From Bacteroides intestinalis (GTDB lineage Bacteria > Bacteroidota > Bacteroidia > Bacteroidales > Bacteroidaceae), in contig NZ_CABJDN010000010.1 in assembly GCF_902364365.1 (NCBI RefSeq), positions 1 to 64,000 on the forward strand: 64,000 nucleotides of DNA. The letters are read 5' to 3'. Below the pieces are notes generated by a model. It did not search any database and was not told where the DNA came from. It saw nothing but the letters and a program-made list of their open reading frames with translations. Within the stretch, counting starts at the first letter, position 1; each line of letters starts with the position of its first letter. Positions 28,948-37,876 of the stretch are shown here, in pieces. The position numbers and the translations under genes were made by a program.

Positions 28948-29170
28948 CGAATAACAACTCAAGAACTCATAAAAATTCTGGAGGATTTCATTCACTTACC
29001 AAGGGAGAGTGAAGTCATAGAATTCAAAAAAGGCTCAGAATGGATTCGATACACAAAAATTGAGAGAATATTTCTCTGCACACAGCAACGAAGCCAATCT
29101 CGGTCAAAAAGAATTTGCCCGATTGTTATTCGGCATTCATGATAAGGCTCACAAGATACGGAGCGAGATT
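28948..29170 (+). pseudogene. AlbA_2 (Schlafen-type) gene remnant, frameshifted and truncated
   Basis: One frame reads QELIKILEDFIHLPRESEVI then EFKK. Deleting one A from the A6 run at 29026-29031 continues it as EFKKAQNGFDTQKLREYFSA then HSNEANLGQKEFARLLFGIH and DKAHKI. This is the start of the AlbA_2 (divergent AAA-4) domain of DNA- or ATP-binding regulators. The similarity ends there and no C-terminal domain follows, so this is a decayed fragment of about 70 codons between metG and the polysaccharide genes. A different, intact AlbA_2 gene is on the mobile element at 57540-59153. Confidence 0.75.
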
Positions 29171-29213
29171 ATGAAATTAAGAAATGATATCTTAATCATA
29201 AACCGAACAAGCA

Positions 29214-30656
29214 GTGCCAGAAACATCACTAAAAGAAAAAACAGCCAAAGGATTATTGTGGGGTGGCATAGGTAATGGCGCCATGCAATTGCTAAACCTT
29301 GTCTTCGGCATATTTCTTGCTCGGCTGTTGTCTACTACAGACTATGGTATGGTAGCTGTACTGACTATCTTCTCTGCCACAGCCAGCATCTTTGCCGAAA
29401 GCGGTTTTGTAACGGCCATCGTTAACAAAAAAACAATTAAAAGCGAAGACTATAATGCAGTATTCTGGTTCAGTTTCTGCATGGGCACCGGGCTCTACTT
29501 GCTGCTATTCATATGCGCACCACTTATAGCCAAATTCTTCGAAGTTCCGGCACTATGTCCTCTCGCAAGAGTACTCTTTCTTGGATTTCTATTCGGCAGT
29601 TGTTCTACAGCCCCTTCCTCCTACTTTTTCCGCAACTTAATGGTAAAGGAACGGAGCCAGATACAAATCATCGCCATTATCATATCCGGTATTACGGGTA
29701 TTACCTTTGCCTACTTCGGCTTCGGATATTGGGGCATTGCACTGCAAACTCTCCTTTATTCCGGCTGCAACACTTTATTGCTATGGCTACGTTGTCCTTG
29801 GAGACCTAACCGGAGCTTCCGTATGGAACCCCTCCGTGAAATGCTTCCGTTCAGCCTAAAGATATTCTTCACTACCTTGTTTACACACATCAACAACAAT
29901 ATCTTATCATTTCTGATAGGCAAATTCTATACAATTACACAGGCAGGATACTACTCTCAGGGAAGTAAATGGACCACTATGGGGTATTCCACCATCTACG
30001 GGATGATTAACAGCGTAGGGCAACCTGTATTCCGTGAAGCCTACACCGACACGGAACGTCTTCAGAATATATTCCGCAAGATGCTTCGTTTCACAGCATT
30101 TATATCCTTCCCTGCCATGTTAGGGTTGGGAATCGTTTCTAAAGAATTGATTGTCATCACCATCACCGAAAAGTGGTTACCATGTGTACCTATCATGCAG
30201 ATTCTTTGCGTATGGGGCGCGTTTATGCCTATAAGCACTTTGTATACCAATCTGATGAACAGCATAGGTCGTCCCCATATTTACATGTGGAATACAATTG
30301 CCTTGGGAATTGCCCAACTCTTATTCGTATGTTTTAGTTACCCCTTCGGTATCAATACGATGTTAGTAGTATACACAACTACCAATGTATTGTGGCTGGG
30401 CATCTGGCACTACTTCAGTCATAAACATATCGGTCTGCCCTTGTTTTCAATCTTGAAAGACACTGCCCCTTATATTCTTTTGACAGCATTCTCATTAGGT
30501 ACCGCCTGGTATGCCGCTTCATTTTTCACTAATGTTTATGCAACGCTTTTCATCAAAATAGCTGTAGCCGTTTCACTCTATATCCTGGCTTTATGGAGAT
30601 TGAAATCAAAAATATTCGAAGAGAGTATCCAATTCCTGTTCAAACGAAATAAGTAG
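29214..30656 (+). CDS. Polysaccharide flippase (Wzx/PST-type)
   Basis: A 480-residue polytopic membrane protein of the MATE-fold oligosaccharide transporter group. The N-terminus SLKEKTAKGLLWGGIGNGAM, the LARLLSTTDYGMVAVLTIFS segment and about twelve to fourteen hydrophobic helices are typical. It would flip lipid-linked sugar repeats from the cytoplasmic to the periplasmic face. The start is GTG at 29214, chosen because the SLK-KT-KG motif begins the family; the next ATG (29283) would remove part of helix 1. A glycosyltransferase follows 5 nt later. Confidence 0.88.
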   Translation: MPETSLKEKTAKGLLWGGIGNGAMQLLNLVFGIFLARLLSTTDYGMVAVLTIFSATASIFAESGFVTAIVNKKTIKSEDYNAVFWFSFCMGTGLYLLLFICAPLIAKFFEVPALCPLARVLFLGFLFGSCSTAPSSYFFRNLMVKERSQIQIIAIIISGITGITFAYFGFGYWGIALQTLLYSGCNTLLLWLRCPWRPNRSFRMEPLREMLPFSLKIFFTTLFTHINNNILSFLIGKFYTITQAGYYSQGSKWTTMGYSTIYGMINSVGQPVFREAYTDTERLQNIFRKMLRFTAFISFPAMLGLGIVSKELIVITITEKWLPCVPIMQILCVWGAFMPISTLYTNLMNSIGRPHIYMWNTIALGIAQLLFVCFSYPFGINTMLVVYTTTNVLWLGIWHYFSHKHIGLPLFSILKDTAPYILLTAFSLGTAWYAASFFTNVYATLFIKIAVAVSLYILALWRLKSKIFEESIQFLFKRNK

Positions 30657-30661
30657 TTACT

Positions 30662-31936
30662 ATGAAAATTCTGTTTCTTACTCAAGATATTACGGTAAAA
30701 GGTATTCCCAGAGCTTACAATACGGGATTTTCACTCATGGTAGCACAAATCGCCGCAGCCCTTGCTGCCGAGGGCACCGAAGTGTATGTTTCTTCTTCTT
30801 CACTGACTAATGACACAACCGTAATTTACTCTGGAACAGGAGAGAAGCAATTCACCTTGCTGGAAAGAAAACTGAAGTATCTACTTACCTATCTCCGGTG
30901 GAAAGATATACCACGTGCTATCTGTCATGCCTTATCTTCGCATAAGATGTCAATAGCATGGCGTATCAAGTTATTAAAATACACCATCAGTATCGGTTTT
31001 AATATACATCTGATACGCAAAACAAACCCGGACGTTATCTTCATCCACTCTTTAGGACCGGAAGTACTCCCTTTCATATCTGCTGCCCTACATACAGGCA
31101 AACCGTTTGCCCTTGCCTTACACGGATTATTCAGCCAAGCTAACAAAGACGACTTCACAACACAAGGTGAAATACGGTTATTACCCAGTCTGCTTCAATC
31201 AGGAATGCCGCTTACTGTAGTAAGCAGTGGCATGCACAACAAATTACTCAATCTTTATGAATGGAAGGAATGTAAAAACATATACGTTGTTCCAAATGCA
31301 CTGAATGATGATGAAGAAACAGAAAATGCAGCAACCGATGATCCCTGGACAGAAACCTATCGTATTCTTACAATCGGCAACCTCAATGAAAATAAGAACC
31401 AGTTGCAAATACTACGGGCGTTTTCCCTCTTGCCTACCGATATTAAGGAAAAAAGCCAACTGTGCCTGATAGGTAAAGATGCCCTTAACGGACAATTACA
31501 AAAGGAAGCGGAAAACTTAGGAATCAGCCAAGCATGTATTTTCACCGGAAGCTTACCCCACAATGAAGTATTTCGCTGGATAAGAAATACAAAAGTAGTG
31601 GTGTTGGCAAGTAAGCTCGAAGGATTCGGCCTTTCTATCATTGAAGGTTATCACTATGGAGTACCTGCCGTCTGTTTTGACCGTATAGATGCTTTTGAAG
31701 ACTTATATCATGAAAAGTGCATGACTCCAGTCTATGAATACAACGACAAAGCACTAGCAGACGCTATTCACAAAACTCTGATACAGCAGTGGGACAAAAA
31801 CTTCATTCGTGCGTTTGCCGGAAAGTTCAGCAACCATGCAATGGCATCCGCATATCTGAATATCCTCCGACAAGCACAGGTCGGCAAACTAACAGAAAAG
31901 ACATTTAATCGTTTAGTGGATAAGTATTTATCGTAA
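30662..31936 (+). CDS. Glycosyltransferase family 4 type
   Basis: A 424-residue GT-B fold glycosyltransferase. The C-terminal donor-binding half has LTIGNLNENKNQLQILRAFS, CLIGKDALNG and the diagnostic LASKLEGFGLSIIEGYHYGV (the E-x7-E motif of GT4). The N-terminal half contains GFSLMVAQIAAALAAEG, as in retaining enzymes. It transfers a sugar from a nucleotide donor during surface glycan assembly at the cytoplasmic membrane. It follows the flippase by 5 nt, and its stop is 4 nt from the convergent KdsC-like gene. Confidence 0.85.
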   Translation: MKILFLTQDITVKGIPRAYNTGFSLMVAQIAAALAAEGTEVYVSSSSLTNDTTVIYSGTGEKQFTLLERKLKYLLTYLRWKDIPRAICHALSSHKMSIAWRIKLLKYTISIGFNIHLIRKTNPDVIFIHSLGPEVLPFISAALHTGKPFALALHGLFSQANKDDFTTQGEIRLLPSLLQSGMPLTVVSSGMHNKLLNLYEWKECKNIYVVPNALNDDEETENAATDDPWTETYRILTIGNLNENKNQLQILRAFSLLPTDIKEKSQLCLIGKDALNGQLQKEAENLGISQACIFTGSLPHNEVFRWIRNTKVVVLASKLEGFGLSIIEGYHYGVPAVCFDRIDAFEDLYHEKCMTPVYEYNDKALADAIHKTLIQQWDKNFIRAFAGKFSNHAMASAYLNILRQAQVGKLTEKTFNRLVDKYLS

Positions 31937-31940
31937 AAAA

Positions 31941-32438
31941 CTAAGAAAAGTATTTCACCAGTTCTTCCAACATACCGTTATCCGCAAGAATCTTCTCTAC
32001 AAATTCACGGAATGCACCGAAACCACCATGGGCTTGCGTCACATAGTTCACTTCCCGCTTCACATAATCAGGCGTATTGCAAGGAGAAGCACTGAAACCA
32101 ACAGCACGTAACAGATGAATATCATTCAGATCATCACCGATAAAGGCAACATCCGCAAGGGTTATTCCCATCTCCGCACAAACTTCTTTTGCCTTCGCCA
32201 GTTTATCACCGACATGCAGGTAGCAACGGGTAATCTTCAGTTTATCGGCACGCTTCTGCACGAGCAAAGAATCCTCACCTGTCATAATGGCAACAGGTAT
32301 GTTCAACTTATGCAAAAATATCACACCCCAACCATCTTTCACTGAAAAACGCTTCATAACATCTCCCTCAGCAGTATAATACATTCCGCCATCGGTCCAC
32401 ACACCATCAATATCGGTAATCACTAATTTCGGCAACAT
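31941..32438 (-). CDS. KdsC-like HAD phosphatase, nonulosonate pathway
   Basis: A 165-residue cap-less HAD phosphatase of the KDO/nonulosonate 8(9)-phosphatase type. It has LVITDIDGVWTDGGMYY (motif I), SVKDGWGV, IMTGEDS (motif II), and VAFIGDDLNDIHLL with a DDxxD-type motif. These small enzymes act as tetramers and dephosphorylate the ulosonic acid phosphate. It is the last gene of the operon 35133-31941, 13 nt after the NeuB-like synthase, which supplies its probable substrate. Confidence 0.86.
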   Translation of the reverse strand: MLPKLVITDIDGVWTDGGMYYTAEGDVMKRFSVKDGWGVIFLHKLNIPVAIMTGEDSLLVQKRADKLKITRCYLHVGDKLAKAKEVCAEMGITLADVAFIGDDLNDIHLLRAVGFSASPCNTPDYVKREVNYVTQAHGGFGAFREFVEKILADNGMLEELVKYFS

Positions 32439-32451
32439 AATTCAATAACAG

Positions 32452-33492
32452 TTAAATGATAGAACTCGGATAAATGATCTCATTACGGGGAATTTCTTTC
32501 AATACCTTATGCCCTACTACCTTCTCACGGTCAGCCCACTTAAAGCCATCACCGGGACTTAACAAATGGATATCATCTTCAGTAATAATATCTCCGGGAT
32601 GCAAAGTTTTATTCGTTGCGATAGAACGTTCCAGCTTCACTTTTGCCGAAGCCACAGAGGAGTCGATATACAATTCTTCTTTTCCCAGCCAGCGTTCGGC
32701 GATACGGATATCACGTATCATGCGGTTCACACCATCAGGCCCGAGCGAACCTTGCTGATCGGTTCCTTTCATGCGGCGGTCGATAGTGACATGCTTTTCG
32801 ATGATCTCCGCACCCATACCCACAGCAACGATAGGGGCAGCAATGCCAATGGTATGGTCTGAAAAACCAATACAGTATTGACCATAATGCTGTTTCAGAT
32901 AAGAAATCGTCTTTAAATTCAGATTATCGGGCTGAGTAGGATATTGGGATACACAATGCAAGATAGAAATGTTATCATGATAGTGAGTGATAACTTCCAA
33001 AGCATCATCCAGTTCCTTCTTGCCTGCCATACCGGTAGACAGGATAATAGGTATCTTCGTTTCGGCCATTACCTCCAGCAACGGCAAGTTGGTAAGGTCA
33101 CGGCTTGCCACTTTCAGGCGGTCGGGAGTGAAGAGCTTCAACAAGGAGAGACAGCCTTTGGAACAAAGCGTTTCCACAAAATCGAGGCCTAAAGCCTTGG
33201 CATGCTTATAGACTTCCAGATGCTCTTCGTCCGTCAGTTCCAAGAAAGCGCGATGTTCGCCATAGGTGCGTCCGAAAGAATGGGGAGAATCATACGGACG
33301 GTTCATCTGCGAGTCCGTCAGTTCCTCATTCAGATCACGCTTGGTCAGTTTCACCGCATCCATCGGACGAAGTTCTATATTGAACACTTCTTCACGAACA
33401 GGGCGGGACACCAGGTCTACGATCAACTTGGCTATGTCGACGGAACCATTATGGTTCTGTCCGATTTCTCCTATTATATAAGTACTCTTCAT
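32452..33492 (-). CDS. NeuB-family nonulosonic (sialic-type) acid synthase
   Basis: A 346-residue protein with the NeuB TIM barrel (TYIIGEIGQNHNGSVDIAKL, later PIILSTGMAGKKELDDAL and GFSDHTIG) and a C-terminal SAF/antifreeze-like domain (LERSIATNKTLHPGDIITED). It condenses phosphoenolpyruvate with a hexose or hexosamine derivative to a nine-carbon acid. The HAD phosphatase downstream suggests a phosphorylated intermediate, as in the KDN/Neu5Ac-9-phosphate route. The cytidylyltransferase upstream would activate the product. Which acid is made cannot be told from sequence. Confidence 0.88.
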   Translation of the reverse strand: MKSTYIIGEIGQNHNGSVDIAKLIVDLVSRPVREEVFNIELRPMDAVKLTKRDLNEELTDSQMNRPYDSPHSFGRTYGEHRAFLELTDEEHLEVYKHAKALGLDFVETLCSKGCLSLLKLFTPDRLKVASRDLTNLPLLEVMAETKIPIILSTGMAGKKELDDALEVITHYHDNISILHCVSQYPTQPDNLNLKTISYLKQHYGQYCIGFSDHTIGIAAPIVAVGMGAEIIEKHVTIDRRMKGTDQQGSLGPDGVNRMIRDIRIAERWLGKEELYIDSSVASAKVKLERSIATNKTLHPGDIITEDDIHLLSPGDGFKWADREKVVGHKVLKEIPRNEIIYPSSII

Positions 33493-33532
33493 TGTTCTAT
33501 CAAAATTAAGAGGGATGTAACAGAGTGACCTG

Positions 33533-34285
33533 TTATTTTTCGTTTTGGGCTATATTCTCCAGCATCTTGGCACGGTATTCAGGGTGTGATGCTACTAATT
33601 GCAACAGGGCACGAACACTACGATCAGTCTTTTCATAGAAAGTAGCATAAAGCTCTTGTAACAGGGTGAAGTCTTCCATCGTATCAAGGGTGAAACGAAG
33701 ATCGAAACGGCCCTCCAACTCGGCAGGCAAAGGAAGCAGACGCACCTTGAACTTTTCGGGATGTGTATAAAGATAGATGGTGACATGCTCGATGTAGAGT
33801 TTCTCTTGTGTGGAAACTGCCGCACGACGCAGAGCATTGATCGTTGTCAGTTCAGAATATAAACCCAAATGAGATTTAATAGTAGGACGCCCGTCAGCAA
33901 AGCCATAGGCGATATAATCTGCCGGACAAAAGGCATGTTCGGCAAAGAAAGTTTTGAAAGTTTCGGGACGAAGAAAAGGGTTATCCGAACAAACACGGAT
34001 AAAGCGATCCACACCGAAAACTTCGGCAGCACGGATAAAGCGATCGAGCACGTTATCCTCATCACCACGAAAACTGAGGACGCCTGCCTGATGGGCTACT
34101 TCGGCAAGTACATCATCCTGCGGACGGTTGGTTGTGGCAAGTATGATACACTTATCCGGACAAGCCTGTTTGATATTGGCTATCAGAATGTCGATAATGC
34201 GCTGTTCGCCATAGAAAGGGAGCAGTATCTTATTGTGCAACCGGGTGGAACCGGTACGTGCCTGAATAATTATTCCATCTTTCAT
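33533..34285 (-). CDS. Cytidylyltransferase (SpsF/NeuA-like)
   Basis: A 250-residue nucleotidyltransferase with the N-terminal IIQARTGSTRLHNKILLPFY loop. It continues GDEDNVLDRFIRAAEVFG and RVCSDNPFLRPE, as in SpsF-type and CMP-sugar synthetases. It would use CTP to activate the acid made by the NeuB-like enzyme, 40 nt downstream in the same operon. Its start overlaps the end of the upstream gene by 4 nt (ATGA). SpsF-like proteins are less specific in annotation than NeuA, so the donor sugar remains an inference. Confidence 0.82.
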   Translation of the reverse strand: MKDGIIIQARTGSTRLHNKILLPFYGEQRIIDILIANIKQACPDKCIILATTNRPQDDVLAEVAHQAGVLSFRGDEDNVLDRFIRAAEVFGVDRFIRVCSDNPFLRPETFKTFFAEHAFCPADYIAYGFADGRPTIKSHLGLYSELTTINALRRAAVSTQEKLYIEHVTIYLYTHPEKFKVRLLPLPAELEGRFDLRFTLDTMEDFTLLQELYATFYEKTDRSVRALLQLVASHPEYRAKMLENIAQNEK

Positions 34286-35133
34286 ATTTTCATCCGTTTA
34301 AAAGCATCGATATAAGAACCGGGGGTGACGTTGATTACTTCCTTACCCAATTTGCGGGCGTAGGCTTCGAGAATAAAGTAGGACTTGAAGGCTACATGCA
34401 TGTGATAAAGAATCGTATAAAGTCGTGCGCTATTCAGATTCTCCTGCTTCACGGTGTCGGCCTGCGATTTATTCTGGTCGTAGAAGTGCTTCTGGTGCAT
34501 CAATACTACGTTATCATCTGTTACTGTGATTTCCGGCAACCAGGAATGGTCGGCACCTGCCAGATAAATCTTCCGGAATGGCAGACGTAACCCCATGGCG
34601 ATAGAAGGTATCAGCACATTGTGCGGACGGGGAACACCCCATCCTTTACGGAAAATCCAGTTACAGAAACTCTGGAAGCCTTCAATGGGCGTTGTGTTAT
34701 AAATATAGAGTTTGATATGAGGATTGCCTGCCAATAAGGGTTGCCATTCTTTATCCTTCAGCGCACGGGCGGGAACAAAGAAATTCATGTCCCAAGTAGT
34801 TTTTTCGGCCATTGTCTTGAAAAGCTGCACTCGCTTCTCAGGAACAATCCAGAACAACGGATCGGCAATCAGATAAAGTTCAGGGCGGAGACGCTCGAAC
34901 ATAGGTGAGCTTACACAAAAGTTCACAGCGAGTAAAGTTTTTCCTTGTATGAAGTCCGCGGATTCTTCTACGGTACGGTTCAGCGAAGGGCCGTTAGCCA
35001 ATATCAGCAACTCATCCGGATTGCTGAAAGAAGACGGTAAACGTGTACCCCACTTGGACTGCAACAGAATCTTCACTATACTGAGAAAGCACTGCCAGAG
35101 CTGTTCCAACCATTTCAAACCTTTTTCTCCCAT
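34282..35133 (-). CDS. DUF115/GT42-like putative sugar-acid transferase
   Basis: A 283-residue protein with ELLILANGPSLNRTVEESAD (a GNGPSL-type loop), a central LRPELYLIADPLFW segment and PSIAMGLRLPFRKIYLAGAD near the C-terminus. This order resembles DUF115/MptE-like proteins and the CstI/GT42 sialyltransferases (NGPSL, then SGxxA, then YLxGxD). No signal peptide; a short amphipathic N-terminus may touch the membrane. Being first in an operon with NeuB-, NeuA- and KdsC-like genes, it is a candidate transferase for the activated acid. The similarity is by eye only. Confidence 0.6.
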   Translation of the reverse strand: MGEKGLKWLEQLWQCFLSIVKILLQSKWGTRLPSSFSNPDELLILANGPSLNRTVEESADFIQGKTLLAVNFCVSSPMFERLRPELYLIADPLFWIVPEKRVQLFKTMAEKTTWDMNFFVPARALKDKEWQPLLAGNPHIKLYIYNTTPIEGFQSFCNWIFRKGWGVPRPHNVLIPSIAMGLRLPFRKIYLAGADHSWLPEITVTDDNVVLMHQKHFYDQNKSQADTVKQENLNSARLYTILYHMHVAFKSYFILEAYARKLGKEVINVTPGSYIDAFKRMKI

Positions 35134-35143
35134 ATTATTATAA

Positions 35144-35229
35144 AGTTACGAGCTACAGGCTACAAGCGACGAGTACTATTCGGTATGGCAGCGCAGCCAC
35201 TCGTAGCTCGTAACCTGTAACTTGTAGCT
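35144..35229. repeat. Intergenic hairpin repeat, copy B
   Basis: Arms of 31 bases (35144-35174 and 35199-35229) pair at 25 of 31 positions; most mismatches would be wobble pairs in RNA. The loop holds ggcagcgcagcc. The arm words match the copy at 13038-13110. It lies in the divergent gap between the nonulosonate operon and the glycosyltransferase operon, within the 5' region of the former. Confidence 0.75.
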
Positions 35230-35243
35230 AATTTGTTCCTCTG

Positions 35244-35251
35244 CAAAGATA
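35244..35251 (-). promoter_or_regulatory. -7 box of the nonulosonate operon
   Basis: The minus strand reads TATCTTTG, a full TAnnTTTG match, about 110 bases before the start at 35133. The palindromic repeat 35144-35229 would lie in its 5' untranslated region and could affect expression. Confidence 0.5.
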
Positions 35252-35314
35252 GATACTTTCGCCTTTATTGGCTAAAAAAACTGCGAATTTGTGGATATAA
35301 AGCGGTAAAAGCTG

Positions 35315-35322
35315 TACTTTTG
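35315..35322 (+). promoter_or_regulatory. -7 box of the glycosyltransferase operon
   Basis: TACTTTTG fits the -7 consensus, 17 bases before ATG 35340. A TTTG at 35288-35291 lies 23 bases upstream, slightly longer than the usual -33 spacing. Confidence 0.5.
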
Positions 35323-35339
35323 CCGAAACATTCCGCAAC

Positions 35340-36614
35340 ATGAGAGTACTTATTATCAATACGTCCGAGAAAACAGGCGGAGCCGCCATTGCTGCCAGAC
35401 GCCTGATGGAGTCGCTCTATACAGCGGGAACAGACGTGAAGATGCTCGTCCTCCACAAGGAAAGCCAATCGGAACAAGTAATTTCAGTAGGCAAAGACTG
35501 GCAAAAGAAATGCACCTTCTTATGGGAAAGACTGGTTATCTGGACAAACAATCTCTTCAGCCGGAAAAACCTCTTTACCATATCCATAGCCAACACCGGC
35601 TTCAATGTAACCAAACTACCCGTATTCCGGGAAGCTGATATCATACACCTCCACTGGATAAACCAGGGAATGCTTTCACTGAGAAACATACGGGAAATCA
35701 TCGAATCGGGTAAGCCCATTGTCTGGACATTGCACGACATGTGGGAATGTACAGCCATCTGCCACCATGCCCATACCTGCAGTCTGTTCAAAAGCGAATG
35801 CGGAAACTGTCCCTTCCTGCGTTTCCCTGGCAAAAACGACCTGGCACACCGGACATTCAAGAAGAAGCAGAAACTGTTCAATGCCACCAATCGACTGAAT
35901 ATCGTTGCAGTCAGCAAATGGCTCTCCTCACAAGTGCAGCAAAGCACTTTGCTCAAAGAGAAGCCGATATCCGTTATTCCCAACACACTTTCACTTTCCG
36001 ACTTCCGAATCATGAACAAGGAACTGTCCCGCAAAGAACTGTCCCTGCCCGACAAACATATCATTCTGTTCGGAGCCGCCCGCATCGACGATCCTATCAA
36101 AGGAGTGGAATACCTGATTCAGGCAATCCGGCTATTGATTGAAAAGAAAGAATTCCCGCAAGAGAAACTCCATCTGGCCTTATTCGGCAGAATCAAATAC
36201 CCGGAAAAACTATTCAGCATCCTCCCTGTCAACTACACGTACTTTGGACGAATAGGTGATACGGACAGACTCTCACAACTGTACTCCGCTGCAGACGTCA
36301 CCGTATCCGCATCTTTTTACGAAACATTCGGTCAGACATTAATCGAGGCACAAGCCTGCGGCTGTGTTCCCGTGTCTTTCGGCAATAGCGGACAGGCCGA
36401 CATCATCCGTCACAAGGAGAATGGTTTCTTAGCCGATTACCTCTCCGCGGACAGTCTGGCGGAAGGTATCCGATGGGGGATAACCGAAGCCCGAGCCACC
36501 CTATCGGAAGAAAACATGCGAAACGAAGTTTCCGAAAAATATTCCGGTGAAGTCGTTGCCAAGCAATATCTCGACCTCTACCAGAACTTAATCAGAAGAA
36601 AGGTTACACAATGA
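35340..36614 (+). CDS. Glycosyltransferase (GT4-like), first of a tandem pair
   Basis: A 424-residue GT-B enzyme. It has an N-terminal INTSEKTGGAAIAARRLMES loop, HLHWINQGMLSLRNI, and the acceptor-side TLHDMWECTAICHHAHTC followed by CGNCPF. The donor side has LFGAARIDDPIKGVEYLIQA and ASFYETFGQTLIEAQACGCV. The four cysteines in the middle could form a metal site. It is closely related to the next gene throughout, implying a local duplication. It acts in surface polysaccharide assembly by context; donor and acceptor sugars are unknown. It overlaps the next gene by 4 nt. Confidence 0.87.
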   Translation: MRVLIINTSEKTGGAAIAARRLMESLYTAGTDVKMLVLHKESQSEQVISVGKDWQKKCTFLWERLVIWTNNLFSRKNLFTISIANTGFNVTKLPVFREADIIHLHWINQGMLSLRNIREIIESGKPIVWTLHDMWECTAICHHAHTCSLFKSECGNCPFLRFPGKNDLAHRTFKKKQKLFNATNRLNIVAVSKWLSSQVQQSTLLKEKPISVIPNTLSLSDFRIMNKELSRKELSLPDKHIILFGAARIDDPIKGVEYLIQAIRLLIEKKEFPQEKLHLALFGRIKYPEKLFSILPVNYTYFGRIGDTDRLSQLYSAADVTVSASFYETFGQTLIEAQACGCVPVSFGNSGQADIIRHKENGFLADYLSADSLAEGIRWGITEARATLSEENMRNEVSEKYSGEVVAKQYLDLYQNLIRRKVTQ

Positions 36615-37876
36615 GAATACTACTTATTAATACTACAGAGAAGATAGGCGGTCCGGCTGTAGCCGCCAGCCGCCTGATGGAAGCCCTGAAGAATAACGGC
36701 ATCAAAGCCAAACTACTGGTGCGCGACAAACAAACCGAACAGATCACCGTAGTAGAATTGCCCCATAACCTGCGCATGGTATGGAAATTCGTATGGGAAC
36801 GAATCGTTATCTGGAAGGCCAATCACTTCAACAAAAGACATCTCTTTGCCGTAGACATAGCCAATACCGGTACGGATATCACCGCTTTGCCGGAATTCCA
36901 GCAAGCAGACGTCATACATCTTCACTGGATCAACCAGGGAATGCTTTCTTTAAAGAACATCGAAAAGATTCTTGCTTCGGGCAAGCCCGTAGTCTGGACC
37001 ATGCACGATATGTGGCCATGTACCGGCATCTGCCACTACTCCGGCGGATGCATGCATTACGAAGAAGAGTGCCATCATTGCCCTTTTATCCATAACGGAA
37101 GCAGAAAGAAAGACCTCTCCCACCGTATATTTCTAAAAAAACAGAAGCTGTACGAAGGACGCCACATCAATTTCGTTGCCTGTAGTCATTGGCTGGAAGA
37201 ACGTGCCAAGAAGAGTGCCCTTTTCAGCGGACACTTCATTACGAATATCCCTAATCCCATCAACACCAACCTCTACAAGCCTCATAATAAAAAGGCAGCA
37301 CGAGAGAAGTGCATGCTCCCGCAAGACAGTAAACTTATTCTGTTCGGTTCGGTGAAGATTATGGATACCCGCAAGGGAGTAGATTACATGATTAAGGCAT
37401 GCAAACTGCTGGCGGAGAAATATCCGGAATTGAAAGAACAATTGGGCGTCGTAGTCTTCGGTAACCAGTCGCAACAAATACAGAATATGTTGCCTTTCAA
37501 GGTTTATCCGCTCGCTTTCGTCAGCAACGAGCATCAGTTGGTAGATATCTACAATTCCGTAGACCTCTTCGTCACCCCATCCCTGGAAGAAAATCTACCG
37601 AACATGATTATGGAAGCCATGTCCTGCGGCATACCTTGCGTAGGTTTCAACGTAGGCGGCATACCGGAAATGATAGACCATCTGCACAACGGCTATGTGG
37701 CACAATATAAATCGGTTGAAGACTTCGCCAACGGCATCTACTGGATACTCACCGAACCGGAATACGCCACCCTCGCCGAACAAGCCTGCCGGAAAGCTGT
37801 TTCCAATTATTCGGAACGCGCCATTGCCAAGAGGTACATTGACGTTTACAACAAAATAACCGGAAGACATGCATAA
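36611..37876 (+). CDS. Glycosyltransferase (GT4-like), second of a tandem pair
   Basis: A 421-residue paralogue of the preceding gene. It shares INTTEKIGGPAVAASRLMEA, HLHWINQGMLSLKNI, TMHDMWPCTGICHYSGGC with CHHCPF, and the donor motif TPSLEENLPNMIMEAMSCGI. The identity is obvious along the whole length, but acceptor loops differ, so the two probably add different sugars in sequence. Translation is coupled to both neighbours (4-nt overlap upstream, 8-nt overlap downstream). Confidence 0.88.
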   Translation: MRILLINTTEKIGGPAVAASRLMEALKNNGIKAKLLVRDKQTEQITVVELPHNLRMVWKFVWERIVIWKANHFNKRHLFAVDIANTGTDITALPEFQQADVIHLHWINQGMLSLKNIEKILASGKPVVWTMHDMWPCTGICHYSGGCMHYEEECHHCPFIHNGSRKKDLSHRIFLKKQKLYEGRHINFVACSHWLEERAKKSALFSGHFITNIPNPINTNLYKPHNKKAAREKCMLPQDSKLILFGSVKIMDTRKGVDYMIKACKLLAEKYPELKEQLGVVVFGNQSQQIQNMLPFKVYPLAFVSNEHQLVDIYNSVDLFVTPSLEENLPNMIMEAMSCGIPCVGFNVGGIPEMIDHLHNGYVAQYKSVEDFANGIYWILTEPEYATLAEQACRKAVSNYSERAIAKRYIDVYNKITGRHA

